Positions 1 through 6,946 of a stretch of DNA of 47,567 bases are shown here, piece after piece. Origin of the DNA: a virus. The stretch's first letter is position 1, and each line of letters begins with the position of its first letter. A model generated the notes under the pieces. It was given only the letters and a program-made list of their open reading frames with translations, did no database searches and had not been told where the DNA came from. The stretch lies in the IMG/VR virus record IMGVR_UViG_3300020156_000451, positions 1 to 47,567 of that record, one strand, 5' to 3'. Both the position numbers and the translations under genes were made by a program.

Positions 1-174
1 GAGCCCGAGCCCGCACCGGCGCCCGAGCCCGAGCCCGCACCGGCGCCCGAGCCCGAGCCCGCACCGGCGCCCGAGCCCGAGCCGGAGCCCGCACCGGCGC
101 CCGAGCCCGAGCCGGCGCCCGAGCCCGAGCCCGAGCCGGAGCCGGAGCCCGAGCCCGATCCCGCACCCGAGCCG
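1..174 (+). repeat. Tandem Glu-Pro/Ala-Pro coding repeat
   Basis: Near-perfect 24-bp units encoding EPEPAPAP (1-24, 25-48, 49-72), then irregular 18-30 bp variants. The repeat is in frame with the CAP protein and forms its proline-rich tether. Such arrays expand and contract easily and may be misassembled. Confidence 0.9.
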
Positions 175-615
175 GTGCCCGCCCCTGAACCGGCACCTGA
201 GCCTGATCCGGCCCCGGCCCCCGCATCCGGCCTGACCGCCGCTGAGCAGCAGATGGTCAGTCTGGTAAACGCTGACCGCACGGCGGCGGGTTTGGCTCCC
301 CTTGAAGTCGACATGCGGCTCGTCGCTACCGCGAGGGTCAAGAGCCAGGACATGATCGCCCAGGGTTATTTCGACCACAACTCACCGACGCTCGGTTCCC
401 CGTTTGACCAGATGCGCGGCGCGGGCATCGCGTACCGTACGGCGGGCGAGAACCTGGCCGGCAACCAGACGGTGGATGCCGCCCACCAGGCCCTCATGAA
501 CAGCCCGGGGCACAAGGCGAACATCCTGAGCGGAAAGTTTACCAAAATCGGCATCGGCATCGTTCCCGGGGGGCGTTACGGCCTGATGGTGACGCAGCAA
601 TTCATCGGAGACTGA
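1..615 (+). CDS. CAP-domain (SCP/YkwD-like) secreted protein, 5' end outside window
   Basis: The frame is open from base 1, so the start lies upstream. The first ~75 codons are a low-complexity Glu-Pro/Ala-Pro tether, followed by a CAP domain: an LVNADR-like helix, an HNSP motif, a GENLA motif and a [11 protein letters not shown] motif carrying the conserved His/Glu residues of the family. CAP proteins of this type are exported in spore-formers and many are spore-coat or cortex associated; the role here is unknown. The tether would suit a wall- or coat-spanning protein. It is followed by a strong terminator and belongs to the host, not the phage. A GTG at 175 is in frame but lies inside the repeat and is unlikely to be the start. 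Confidence 0.85.
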   Translation, partial: EPEPAPAPEPEPAPAPEPEPAPAPEPEPEPAPAPEPEPAPEPEPEPEPEPEPDPAPEPVPAPEPAPEPDPAPAPASGLTAAEQQMVSLVNADRTAAGLAPLEVDMRLVATARVKSQDMIAQGYFDHNSPTLGSPFDQMRGAGIAYRTAGENLAGNQTVDAAHQALMNSPGHKANILSGKFTKIGIGIVPGGRYGLMVTQQFIGD

Positions 616-629
616 TCAGTCCGGGGCAT

Positions 630-662
630 GGCCTCTCGGGATTACGCCCGAGAGGCCTTTTC
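630..662 (+). terminator. Rho-independent terminator of the CAP gene
   Basis: Perfect 11-bp stem (GGCCTCTCGGG at 630-640, complement at 647-657) with a 6-nt loop and a following T-rich tract, 15 bases after the CAP stop codon. Confidence 0.9.
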
Positions 663-818
663 CGTTGGCACCTGCCGTTCACCCTCTACATATCATGACC
701 AGCAGGAGACGGAGATTTCCCGTCGCCTCGGTCCCCCAGTAGCGGTCCGCCACATACCTGCACTTAGCGGAGCCGCGGGAGGACCCCAAGCGTCGTTAAT
801 GGAAGGGGGAACCAGCAC

Positions 819-1075
819 GTGGCGGATCAGTGCACCCAGCTTCTGAAGCTGGATTGCCTGGTGTGCGAGAGCACCGGCGAGGCCTGCGTCGAGTCTCGTT
901 TCGTGCTGCCGCGCCGGGCGAAGAAAATCGCCGAGATTCAGGCCCGTGTTGTAGATCTCACGGCAGAAGTGATCGATTGCCAGGTGATGGTGAGCGGCAC
1001 TCTGCACAAGCAGGTCTTCTTCGTGGGCGAGGACCATCACGTACATCATGTTCCGGAGGGGATATGTTTTCCTCG
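819..1075 (+). pseudogene. SPOCS/DUF3794 domain protein, truncated by the prophage
   Basis: A GTG start at 819 follows a good ribosome site (GGAAGGGGG at 801-809). About 84 codons read as a SPOCS (DUF3794) domain: a VVDLTAEVID segment and the diagnostic GTLHKQVFFVGEDHHVHHVPE segment. The family continues with a PF-S/T-F-hydrophobic stretch, but from about 1070 the frame runs into the integrase gene and homology stops. SPOCS proteins act in spore morphogenesis. Inference: the phage attB site lies inside this gene and integration cut it. The 3' half is not elsewhere in the window. The exact end is approximate because an in-frame shadow ORF continues to 1244. Confidence 0.7.
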
Positions 1076-2659
1076 CGGTAAGGAGGCAGGATCATTCGGG
1101 ATCAGCTGGATCTGGCGCCCGGGTAGGATTAGGGCCCGCTCGACCATGATTCTCACAAGATGCTGCCGCTTCTCGGGCGGCAGTTCTGCCAGGGCCTTTC
1201 GGACCCGGCGCTCGTCTCCGTTCAGCCGTTCATGCACCTCGTAGAGGTTACGGCGGAACTGATCCGACACCTGCCGCTGGGCTGTCAAATTGCCGATCAA
1301 CTGCTCAGTGGTGGCGAGCTGAGCCTTCAGCGCCTCGATCCGGGCCGTCTGCTCCTTGAGCATCGAATCAGCGACACTTTGATGGGCCTGGCCCCGCATG
1401 ACCATCTGCAGGAGGTTCACGTGCTCGGTTTGCACCTCGGCCAGGGCCCTGCTAAGTTCGTCCCGCAATCTGGTCGTTTCAGCGAGCCGGCTGTCAGCGG
1501 GCCGGTCCTTTGCTTCTCGTTCCAGACGCCTGACAAGCTCGTCCGGCCGGGCGAGCCACTCGATCACCTCAGCCCAGGCCGTCGACTCCATGATGTGGGC
1601 CGCCACATAGGGGAGGCCGCACTTCTTGGGGACGTTGGCCAGATCCCGCCTCGGCGACCGGTGGTAGCAGCGCATGGAGTAGGTGCCGTTGCGCTCGCTA
1701 GTGTAATGGACGGGCCCGCCACACAGACCGCAGACCGCCAGGCCGCTCAGGAGACCGGCGCCCCGCTGGGCCTGGCGCTTGTTGGTGCGAAGCACGGCCT
1801 GGACGGCGGCGAACAGCTCGTCGCTGATGATGGCCGGCACGGGGACGGTTGTCCACTCTTCCGGCGGGCGTTGCTTGGGCGTCAGCTTGCGCAGCTCTTT
1901 GGGGAGCTGCCGCTGCTGTTTGTAGCCGGCCGTGTTCCACCGAAGGCAGCGCATCTTCCCGACGTACGTGGTGTTCCGCAACATCCCTTGAATGGTGGAG
2001 GAACGCCAGACCTTGCCACGCTTGGTAGGTACCCCGAGGGCGGCAAGGCGGTCCCGGATCTCCATCGGCTGCAGCCGCTCAGCCCGCCACTTGAAAATCT
2101 GCTCGACCCACACGGCCTCATCCGGCACGATCACCAGCGTATCGGTGGCCACGTCGTAGTCGTACCCGTACGGGTGGGTCCCGTTGGCGACCTGGCCCAC
2201 CTTGAGCTTTCGGCGCAGGCCGGTCTTGGTCCGGTCCAGGATCTTGGCCTTCTCAAACTGGCTAATTGCACCGCGGAGGGTATAAAAGAGCTTGCCCTCC
2301 GCGGTGTTCTCATAGTTGTGGTTGATGAAGACGAGCTGGGCGCCCACGCCCTCGATCTCCCGGGTGACCAGCAACTGGATAAACGTCTCGCGGCTGAACC
2401 GATCAGGATCCATGCAGACAAAATGAGTGGGCCGCTGCTCGCAGACGAACTCACGGAGTTCCGTTAGCTTGGGACGCTCCAGAATGTCGCCGCCACCGAT
2501 ATCTTCGATGATGACCGTTTCGTACGGCTGGCCGGCTGCCAGGTCCGCCACCTTCTTGAGGCACTGCTCCCGCTGCTCCGGGAGGCTGAACCCGCGCTTC
2601 CCTTGGTCCGCAGTCGACACCCGGAGGTAAACCAGAAACACCAGCAGAGCTGTCGTCAT
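1046..2659 (-). CDS. Large serine integrase
   Basis: A 537-residue large serine recombinase catalysing phage integration and excision. It opens with a resolvase domain (YLRVSTADQG, catalytic Ser about residue 15; later DPDRFSRE), then a Recombinase domain (NGTHPYGY, GMLRNTTYVG), a zinc ribbon around residue 310 (CGLCGGPVHY with a second Cys pair), and a long C-terminal coiled coil typical of integrases needing a directionality factor. The ATG at 2659 is chosen because AGGAGGA lies 11 bases upstream; a TTG eight codons further up would overlap that ribosome site. It is the last gene of the lysogeny arm and lies against the interrupted SPOCS gene. Confidence 0.95.
   Translation of the reverse strand: MTTALLVFLVYLRVSTADQGKRGFSLPEQREQCLKKVADLAAGQPYETVIIEDIGGGDILERPKLTELREFVCEQRPTHFVCMDPDRFSRETFIQLLVTREIEGVGAQLVFINHNYENTAEGKLFYTLRGAISQFEKAKILDRTKTGLRRKLKVGQVANGTHPYGYDYDVATDTLVIVPDEAVWVEQIFKWRAERLQPMEIRDRLAALGVPTKRGKVWRSSTIQGMLRNTTYVGKMRCLRWNTAGYKQQRQLPKELRKLTPKQRPPEEWTTVPVPAIISDELFAAVQAVLRTNKRQAQRGAGLLSGLAVCGLCGGPVHYTSERNGTYSMRCYHRSPRRDLANVPKKCGLPYVAAHIMESTAWAEVIEWLARPDELVRRLEREAKDRPADSRLAETTRLRDELSRALAEVQTEHVNLLQMVMRGQAHQSVADSMLKEQTARIEALKAQLATTEQLIGNLTAQRQVSDQFRRNLYEVHERLNGDERRVRKALAELPPEKRQHLVRIMVERALILPGRQIQLIPNDPASLPRGKHIPSGT
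1050..1080. other. Inferred left attachment junction (attL)
   Basis: SPOCS homology on the plus strand ends at about 1070, and the integrase stop codon on the minus strand is at 1046, so the phage/host junction must fall in this interval. Serine integrases use cores of only a few bases, so it cannot be fixed without the matching attR, which I do not find. Confidence 0.45.
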
Positions 2660-2732
2660 GTCGGCGTGTTTCCTCCTGTTCAAAAAGCCAGTCTAGGGCG
2701 TATTGTACCAGATCGGAATGCGGCCTGACCAT
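2451..2732 (-). CDS. Leader ORF overlapping the integrase start
   Basis: ATG at 2732 with ribosome site GGGGGTGA 7 bases upstream. Residues 6-19 (SDLVQYALDWLFEQ) are identical to part of the small gene at 5945, and all six nucleotide differences over those 42 bases are synonymous, which argues that this segment is translated. After residue ~20 the frame runs into the integrase gene in another phase and the sequence looks like a shadow. The functional unit may be a ~25-codon leader that couples translation into the integrase. Family unknown. Confidence 0.5.
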   Translation of the reverse strand: MVRPHSDLVQYALDWLFEQEETRRHDDSSAGVSGLPPGVDCGPREARVQPPGAAGAVPQEGGGPGSRPAVRNGHHRRYRWRRHSGASQANGTP

Positions 2733-2803
2733 GGAATCACCCCCGGCATCAGGTATATGCGGGGGGAGGGATGTCCTATCGGCGCTTGCGGTCGCTGGCG
2801 GGA

Positions 2804-2819
2804 ACGTAGCGCGAGCGAC
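2804..2819 (-). repeat. 16-bp dispersed element, copy 1 (one mismatch)
   Basis: On the minus strand reads GTCGCTCGCGCTACGT, one base off the consensus GTCGCTCGCGCTACAT. It sits one base beyond the stop codon of the ImmA-like gene, in the leader of the small ORF preceding the integrase. Confidence 0.85.
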
Positions 2820-2820
2820 A

Positions 2821-3341
2821 TTAACGGAACGCCGGGTGAATGTGGATGCCCAGGTCGGACAGGCGCCGGTACCAGGCTGACATCGAAACGCCGAAGGCCC
2901 GCCGGACTTCATAGTCCAGGTTGTGGATGCCCATCTGGACGAACTGCCGGGCCGCGCCCTCCGGCATGAGCAGCTCGGCGGCATACTCGGACGCTTCCCA
3001 CTCAAGAGTTGTGGTCTCCAGGACATCGCGGCTGCCGGCGGCCAGAACGGCTTGCCGGTGCAGGATATAATGGCCCAACTCGTGGGCGACGGTGAAGCGC
3101 CGGCGAAGGGGATCACGAAAACGGGTATTGACGATAATCCCGAACCGGCTCTTCCTCCGATGGTAGGCAGAAAACCGTCGACGTTACCGGCGATCTCCAT
3201 CTCGTGATACGCGAGGCCAGCCCTGCCTACAACCTGGTGGACATCGACGGGTGTGCTCAGCCTGAGGCGCTCTGCAGTCAACCGAGCAAGTCGAATCGGT
3301 CTGGGTAGGTCATGCGCTGCATCGAAGAGTGCTGCTATCAG
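2821..3341 (-). pseudogene. immA: ImmA/IrrE-type metallopeptidase with a one-base frameshift
   Basis: The C-terminal part has the family zinc motif (FTVAHELGHYILH, HExxH) and an ASEYAAELLMP segment. The N-terminal part (AYHEMEIAGNVDGF) is in another frame. Adding one T to the T4 run (A4 on the plus strand, 3171-3174) joins them into a continuous IrrE-like protein of about 173 residues. ImmA proteases cleave phage or ICE repressors to trigger induction; the CI-like repressor lies in the same arm. The proposed start is a CTG at 3341, because AAGGAGG lies 8 bases upstream and no ATG/GTG/TTG fits. Either a sequencing error or an inactivated gene that locks the lysogen. Confidence 0.7.
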
Positions 3342-3360
3342 AGAAAACGCCTCCTTGACA

Positions 3361-3374
3361 CGAACTAATGTTCG
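3361..3374. promoter_or_regulatory. LexA/DinR-type SOS box upstream of immA
   Basis: CGAACTAATGTTCG is a perfect 14-bp inverted repeat matching the Firmicute SOS core GAAC-N4-GTTC. It lies 4 bases upstream of the ribosome site of the ImmA-like gene. A TTGACA hexamer on the minus strand (3419-3424) could be a -35, but I see no convincing -10. Inference: LexA control of the anti-repressor protease. Confidence 0.55.
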
Positions 3375-3427
3375 CAAGAAGGCGGCGCAACCCTGCATCA
3401 GTAAATTGGGACAATGCTTGTCAATTT

Positions 3428-4909
3428 CTAGTCTGCTACAATCGCCGTGACCGTTGCGACAAGTATCAAGATTATCGGGAGCACCGCACAGCCGGCGCTT
3501 GGTTTCTTCTTTGAGGCCGGCTTGACTTCCACGGTGATGGTGCGCGAGCTTTGGCTCTCCCTGCCTACGACATATTCGTTCCCGTTGTTGGTTTTCTTCC
3601 GCCTCACGGCGACCGCAACATCCTTGCCGTCCTGCCAGTCGGTGACGTATTCCCAATCCTTGTGAGTTTTTGGGTTTATCACATCAGGGATTGCCTCTAC
3701 CCGTCGAAGCACATCGTCGAGTTGCAGAGCCGGGCAGAGTTGGTATGCCTCCAGGCTGCGCGATATCTCATGAATGATGTGGCCTTTGTTAACCTGGAAT
3801 GCCCCCGTTCGGTTCATGGTGCCGTACCCTTTCAGTCCTTCCCAACCTGCAAGGTTGATCCTGCACTGCCGACATCCGAAGTCATTATCGTTATAGTCTG
3901 AGGCATCATCTTGCCCGAAGCAGTATCTGTCTGGCCTATACGAGCGTGCTCGTTCCCCGAAGCAGTGCATGACGGACATCACCTTGCTGATCGGGTAGAC
4001 CTCACCGTCGACCAACACGGAAGTGGTCTTCCAGGAGCTTACCATCGTGAGAAGGTCCCGCGCAGAACTGATATCGGTCAGCCAATAGGTTGCGCGGTGG
4101 AGGACGTTCTTCCCTTCCCCTACTTCGTCAAACGTAGGGGCTTTTTTGGCTAGTTCAAGTGCCTCCAAGTACTTGGCAGAAGTGGACCTGCCAAACTGAA
4201 CAGTCAGCGTACGGTGCTTGGGTTGCACAGTGCTACCCTCCGCTCCAGTGGTAGTGCTCTGACCGGCGGCCAGGCCTTTGGCCGCAGCCGTCTGGGACGC
4301 AGCGAGTAACGTCTCTCTTCTACCGGCGACCAGTTCACGAAAGTAAGGGAGGCCGTCTTCATCTGGCCGTGCCAGGAGGGTCAGCGCTGCACGGGCGTCA
4401 GCTAGCGCTCTGTGTGCTTTTTCTGGCGTTACCCCGTGGTCCTGAAGTAGATTCTGCAGCCCTTTGGACTGAAAGCCTCGTGAGCGCCAATCAACCCCAT
4501 TCATTGAGCAAAGCCAGGGCATTGCAGCAGTCTGGGGGAGTAGATGACCGAGGAAAGGACCGTCAAATCGGGCATTATGTGCAACCAAGAACTCGGCCCG
4601 TTGGAAAAGACCGTTGATTCGAGTGAAGTCCAGTTGCTTACCTCTTAGCATTTGCTTGGTAAGGCCGTGCACGTCCGAGGCCGCTTTGGGAATCGGGCAT
4701 GTCGGTTCTCGTTGGCCCTCGTACTCATCGACTACTCCAAGGACTTGACCCGTGGAACGGTCATACGCGAACAAGATCAGCCCAAGCTCCACAATCTCAT
4801 CTTTCCCGGCCTTGAACCCTGTGGTCTCGGTATCAACAAAACAGGCTAGTCCGATCGTGGCCGTCATCATCGCGTCCGATGAAAAGCGCGGCAAATAGGT
4901 AGGCTGCAT
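3428..4909 (-). CDS. DEDDh 3'-5' exonuclease (DnaQ-like) with C-terminal membrane anchor
   Basis: 493 residues. Residues ~20-190 form a DEDDh exonuclease domain: ExoI FVDTETTG (D26/E28), ExoII AHNARFDG, ExoIII HRALADA. A ~250-residue middle region of unknown family carries four cysteines in two pairs (ending GCRQC), possibly binding zinc. The last ~20 residues (VLPIILILVATVTAIVAD) are a hydrophobic segment resembling a tail anchor. ATG at 4909 follows AAAGGGAG. It lies between the repressor and immA and so is probably expressed in the lysogen, which fits a role in host benefit or superinfection exclusion rather than phage replication; that role is inference. Confidence 0.75.
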   Translation of the reverse strand: MQPTYLPRFSSDAMMTATIGLACFVDTETTGFKAGKDEIVELGLILFAYDRSTGQVLGVVDEYEGQREPTCPIPKAASDVHGLTKQMLRGKQLDFTRINGLFQRAEFLVAHNARFDGPFLGHLLPQTAAMPWLCSMNGVDWRSRGFQSKGLQNLLQDHGVTPEKAHRALADARAALTLLARPDEDGLPYFRELVAGRRETLLAASQTAAAKGLAAGQSTTTGAEGSTVQPKHRTLTVQFGRSTSAKYLEALELAKKAPTFDEVGEGKNVLHRATYWLTDISSARDLLTMVSSWKTTSVLVDGEVYPISKVMSVMHCFGERARSYRPDRYCFGQDDASDYNDNDFGCRQCRINLAGWEGLKGYGTMNRTGAFQVNKGHIIHEISRSLEAYQLCPALQLDDVLRRVEAIPDVINPKTHKDWEYVTDWQDGKDVAVAVRRKKTNNGNEYVVGRESQSSRTITVEVKPASKKKPSAGCAVLPIILILVATVTAIVAD

Positions 4910-4951
4910 TAGATATTGCTCCCTTTGCTTGTATAAGCAGGAAGGCCAGCC

Positions 4952-5350
4952 CTAAGGCTGGCCTTTTGTCGCTTCATCGTCATCCCCTTCAAGCAGGGCC
5001 TTTATAGCTTTGCGCTCCTTGGGCGTGAGTTTTCCAGCCTTCGCCCTGAATAGAACGATCAGTTCATCATCGTAATCCGGAGACGGCTCGGCGACGCGTT
5101 CGGCCACCTTGGACACCGACGTGCGCCCAGATTTGTTATCAGTGCGACCGAGAAGGTAGTCTACCGAAACCTGGAAATGGTCAGCTATGATCGAGAGCGT
5201 CCTCACGTCGTCGGGAATTCGGCCCTTCAAGTAGCGACTGACCGTCGCCTCAGTGACGTTGAGGAGGCGGGCCAAATCGACTTGCTTTTCATCTGCTGCG
5301 TCCAGGAGATCCTTTAGCCGCTGTGCGAACACTTTACTCATGTCGTGCAT
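4952..5350 (-). CDS. CI-like XRE-family phage repressor
   Basis: 132 residues. An N-terminal HTH_3 domain (residues ~8-65, KQVDLARLLNVTEATVSRYL as the helix-turn-helix, then DYLLGRT) is followed by an acidic/lysine-rich tail with no LexA-type protease domain. That is the architecture of repressors cleaved in trans by ImmA-type proteases. The ATG at 5350 has GGAGG 7 bases upstream; the frame is open further up but without a ribosome site. It is transcribed away from the operator cluster at 5440-5560 and is probably autoregulated. Confidence 0.9.
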   Translation of the reverse strand: MHDMSKVFAQRLKDLLDAADEKQVDLARLLNVTEATVSRYLKGRIPDDVRTLSIIADHFQVSVDYLLGRTDNKSGRTSVSKVAERVAEPSPDYDDELIVLFRAKAGKLTPKERKAIKALLEGDDDEATKGQP

Positions 5351-5439
5351 ATTCTCACCTCCAGCAGACATCAACGCAAGCGATTGGCCCCGTGGTCTAC
5401 GCGCACCACTCGTAATGTGATAACGCAAGATCTGACCAA

Positions 5440-5445
5440 ATTGTA
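5440..5445 (-). promoter_or_regulatory. Candidate repressor promoter -10
   Basis: TACAAT on the minus strand, ~90 bases upstream of the repressor ATG and overlapping the leftmost operator. No good -35 is present, as expected for an autoregulated maintenance promoter. Confidence 0.4.
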
Positions 5446-5459
5446 CCGCCCCGGTAACT
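5441..5459. promoter_or_regulatory. Operator, variant copy
   Basis: TACCG-CCC-CGGTA with degenerate outer bases: a weaker relative of the consensus CTTACCG-N3-CGGTAAG, overlapping the repressor -10. Confidence 0.6.
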
Positions 5460-5473
5460 TATCCGGAAAAAAT

Positions 5474-5490
5474 CTTACCGACGCGTCAAC
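5474..5490. promoter_or_regulatory. Operator, half-conserved copy
   Basis: One perfect arm (CTTACCG) followed at the correct spacing by a degenerate arm (CGTCAAC). Centre 32 bp from the variant operator to its left. Confidence 0.5.
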
Positions 5491-5496
5491 TCACCC

Positions 5497-5525
5497 TTGA
5501 CACTTACCGCAACGGTAAGTAGAAT
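5497..5525 (+). promoter_or_regulatory. Early rightward promoter (PR-like)
   Basis: TTGACA (5497-5502), 17-bp spacer, TAGAAT (5520-5525). The spacer is filled by a perfect operator, so repressor binding must occlude RNA polymerase. It drives the Cro-like gene and the early lytic genes. Confidence 0.9.
5502..5520. promoter_or_regulatory. Operator, perfect palindrome (between -35 and -10)
   Basis: ACTTACCG-CAA-CGGTAAGT, perfect 8-bp arms with 3-bp centre, exactly in the PR spacer. Confidence 0.9.
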
Positions 5526-5538
5526 GGGAGCCACAGAG

Positions 5539-5557
5539 ACTTACCGGAACGGTAAGT
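5539..5557. promoter_or_regulatory. Operator, perfect palindrome (downstream of PR)
   Basis: ACTTACCG-GAA-CGGTAAGT, centred 37 bp downstream of the previous operator and ahead of the cro ribosome site; would block initiation or early elongation. Confidence 0.9.
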
Positions 5558-5576
5558 GTGAACAGGGGGTGCCAAC

Positions 5577-5822
5577 ATGGCGCAGCGCAAGTCTCTGGCT
5601 GACCTGCGAAAAGCGAAAGGGCTGACTCAAGAGGACGTCGCAAAGGTCCTCGGTAAGTCTGCCGCAGCATATTGCAGGAAAGAGAACGGTGTCCGCCCGC
5701 TATTCGCCTTGGAACTGCAGAAACTGGCTGATCTGTTTGGGGTCCCCCTGGATGAGATCGATTTTTTTGCCCAGGATCTTACCGACACGGTAAGTGTGGA
5801 GTCAAAGGCCTCGAATTCCTAA
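5577..5822 (+). CDS. Cro-like XRE-family regulator
   Basis: 81 residues with one HTH_3 domain (residues ~6-60; LTQEDVAKVLGKSAAAYCRK as the recognition unit, then ADLFGVPLDEIDFF). The ATG at 5577 follows AGGGGGTG. Divergent from the repressor and first gene of the lytic transcript. Its 3' end overlaps a further operator. Role as Cro (favouring lytic growth) is inferred from position and family. Confidence 0.9.
   Translation: MAQRKSLADLRKAKGLTQEDVAKVLGKSAAAYCRKENGVRPLFALELQKLADLFGVPLDEIDFFAQDLTDTVSVESKASNS
5778..5794. promoter_or_regulatory. Operator inside the 3' end of the cro-like gene
   Basis: CTTACCG-ACA-CGGTAAG, perfect 7-bp arms, ~230 bp from the main cluster. It encodes part of the Cro C-terminus (residues ~68-73). 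A distal operator at this distance would allow DNA looping or a roadblock. Confidence 0.8.
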
Positions 5823-5828
5823 CCGTTT

Positions 5829-5858
5829 CCCCGGCACCCCGTGCCGGGGGCCCCTTTT
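5829..5858 (+). terminator. Terminator after the cro-like gene
   Basis: 9-bp stem (CCCCGGCAC / GTGCCGGGG), 3-nt loop, followed by GCCCCTTTT. Early transcription must read through it or be attenuated here. Confidence 0.75.
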
Positions 5859-5873
5859 ACCCAATTGCTACAA

Positions 5874-5894
5874 GTATGCGCCTATCACGCATAC
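5874..5894. promoter_or_regulatory. Inverted repeat ahead of the early operon
   Basis: GTATGCG-CCTATCA-CGCATAC, 7-bp perfect arms, between the cro terminator and the next gene. Could be an antiterminator recognition site or an operator for another regulator; function unknown. Confidence 0.4.
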
Positions 5895-5944
5895 CAACCG
5901 TTTAACCCGATTACGGTCGCCTGTGAGGAGAGGTGCCGATCGTC

Positions 5945-6127
5945 ATGAAGCAGCGGGTCGCACAGAAATCGGCGACGATTGTCCCTTCTGCCCGTCCCTC
6001 GTCCGATCTGGTCCAGTACGCGCTCGACTGGCTCTTTGAGCAGCCCGAGATCACGGCGTACGACCGGCGGCAAGGACTGCTGAAGACAGCTACCGAACGG
6101 GCCGCAGCCAGCAGGCAGGAAGAGTGA
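5945..6127 (+). CDS. Small early protein sharing a motif with the integrase leader
   Basis: 60 residues from ATG 5945 (GAGGAGAGG upstream; a GTG at 5933 is an alternative). Contains SDLVQYALDWLFEQ, identical to the leader ORF before the integrase although the DNA differs at six third positions. First gene after the cro terminator. No family recognised. Its early position, small size and sequence tie to the integrase region make a regulatory or recombination-directionality role possible, but this is speculation. Confidence 0.65.
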   Translation: MKQRVAQKSATIVPSARPSSDLVQYALDWLFEQPEITAYDRRQGLLKTATERAAASRQEE

Positions 6128-6570
6128 AAAGTGGGCGTGCAACGGCGGCCGCCGCTGCGGTTCGCCGTACCCAAACCGTTCGTGTTACTCACGGTGGGCA
6201 GGTGGTAAATGTGCGATCCCGCGGGATCTCAGGGCCCCGGCCTATCACGGGCAGTCGCAGCATCATTGCATCTGCCCCACGGTTACCCGCATTCGTGATC
6301 AAGGCAGCCGACAAGCTCGCCCGGCAGAACGCCAAGTCGCCGGCCAATCCGATCCAACCCACCGAGGCCGCTGATTCGCCCCGTGCAAAACTCCTGGCGG
6401 CATTACTGACTGCCGACAGGCAGGGCCTCCTACAAGAGGAGCAGATCCGCACGGCGGCGGCCCGGATTGGGCTCGCTGTCAAATGGGGTGATCCGGTCCC
6501 TCCGGACGAGCTGGCCGTGGTGGCAGCCGTGGTCCCTTGTATTCGGGAGCTGATGATGCTGGTTTCGTGA
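6124..6570 (+). CDS. Hypothetical early protein
   Basis: 148 residues; GTG start overlapping the previous stop by 4 bases (GTGA). The N-terminal half is basic and Ala/Arg/Ser-rich and probably disordered; the C-terminal half (from ~80) is a predicted helical domain (PRAKLLAALLTADRQGLL...). No family recognised. Part of a tightly packed early operon. Confidence 0.6.
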   Translation: MKSGRATAAAAAVRRTQTVRVTHGGQVVNVRSRGISGPRPITGSRSIIASAPRLPAFVIKAADKLARQNAKSPANPIQPTEAADSPRAKLLAALLTADRQGLLQEEQIRTAAARIGLAVKWGDPVPPDELAVVAAVVPCIRELMMLVS

Positions 6571-6571
6571 G

Positions 6572-6946
6572 GTGATGACTTTGGCACAGGTCTGGGACCC
6601 CAACCGGCGGGAGTTCGTCGACCGCCCCGGAGCAAAGATCGGCACAGCGTTCTCGGCCGTAGTGGGCGATTTCGTGGAGATCGACACCAGCCGCCGCCGG
6701 ACTGCGGAGCAGCTGCGCCGGGGTGACAACCACATGGAAGACCTGATCGCCGACGAGCACCTGACTCTGCGCCAGGTCGCTGAGATCGTCGGGCTCCACA
6801 ACAGCAACGTCTACCGCAGGTTGGCCGGGCGACTCGGCCGCCGACACCGTGAGGTGGTGCTGGTGTGGATCGCCAACAAGGCGGCCAGCCTGGAACGGGC
6901 CAACGCCGCCCGACGGTTGAATTGGGGCGGTGGTAACCGTGCGTGA
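6572..6946 (+). CDS. HTH-containing early protein
   Basis: Up to 124 residues. A helix-turn-helix is visible at about residues 64-90 (LTLRQVAEIVGLHNSNVYRR), followed by a basic region, so it is probably a DNA-binding regulator. The start is ambiguous: GTG 6572 and ATG 6575 lack a spaced ribosome site, whereas TTG 6581 has GAGGTGA five bases upstream and may be correct. Overlaps the next gene by 17 bases. Confidence 0.65.
   Translation: MMTLAQVWDPNRREFVDRPGAKIGTAFSAVVGDFVEIDTSRRRTAEQLRRGDNHMEDLIADEHLTLRQVAEIVGLHNSNVYRRLAGRLGRRHREVVLVWIANKAASLERANAARRLNWGGGNRA

Noticed and set aside
1160-2467. 435-codon plus-strand ORF
   Set aside because: Exactly antisense to the serine integrase; composition is typical of a high-GC shadow frame and it has no ribosome site.
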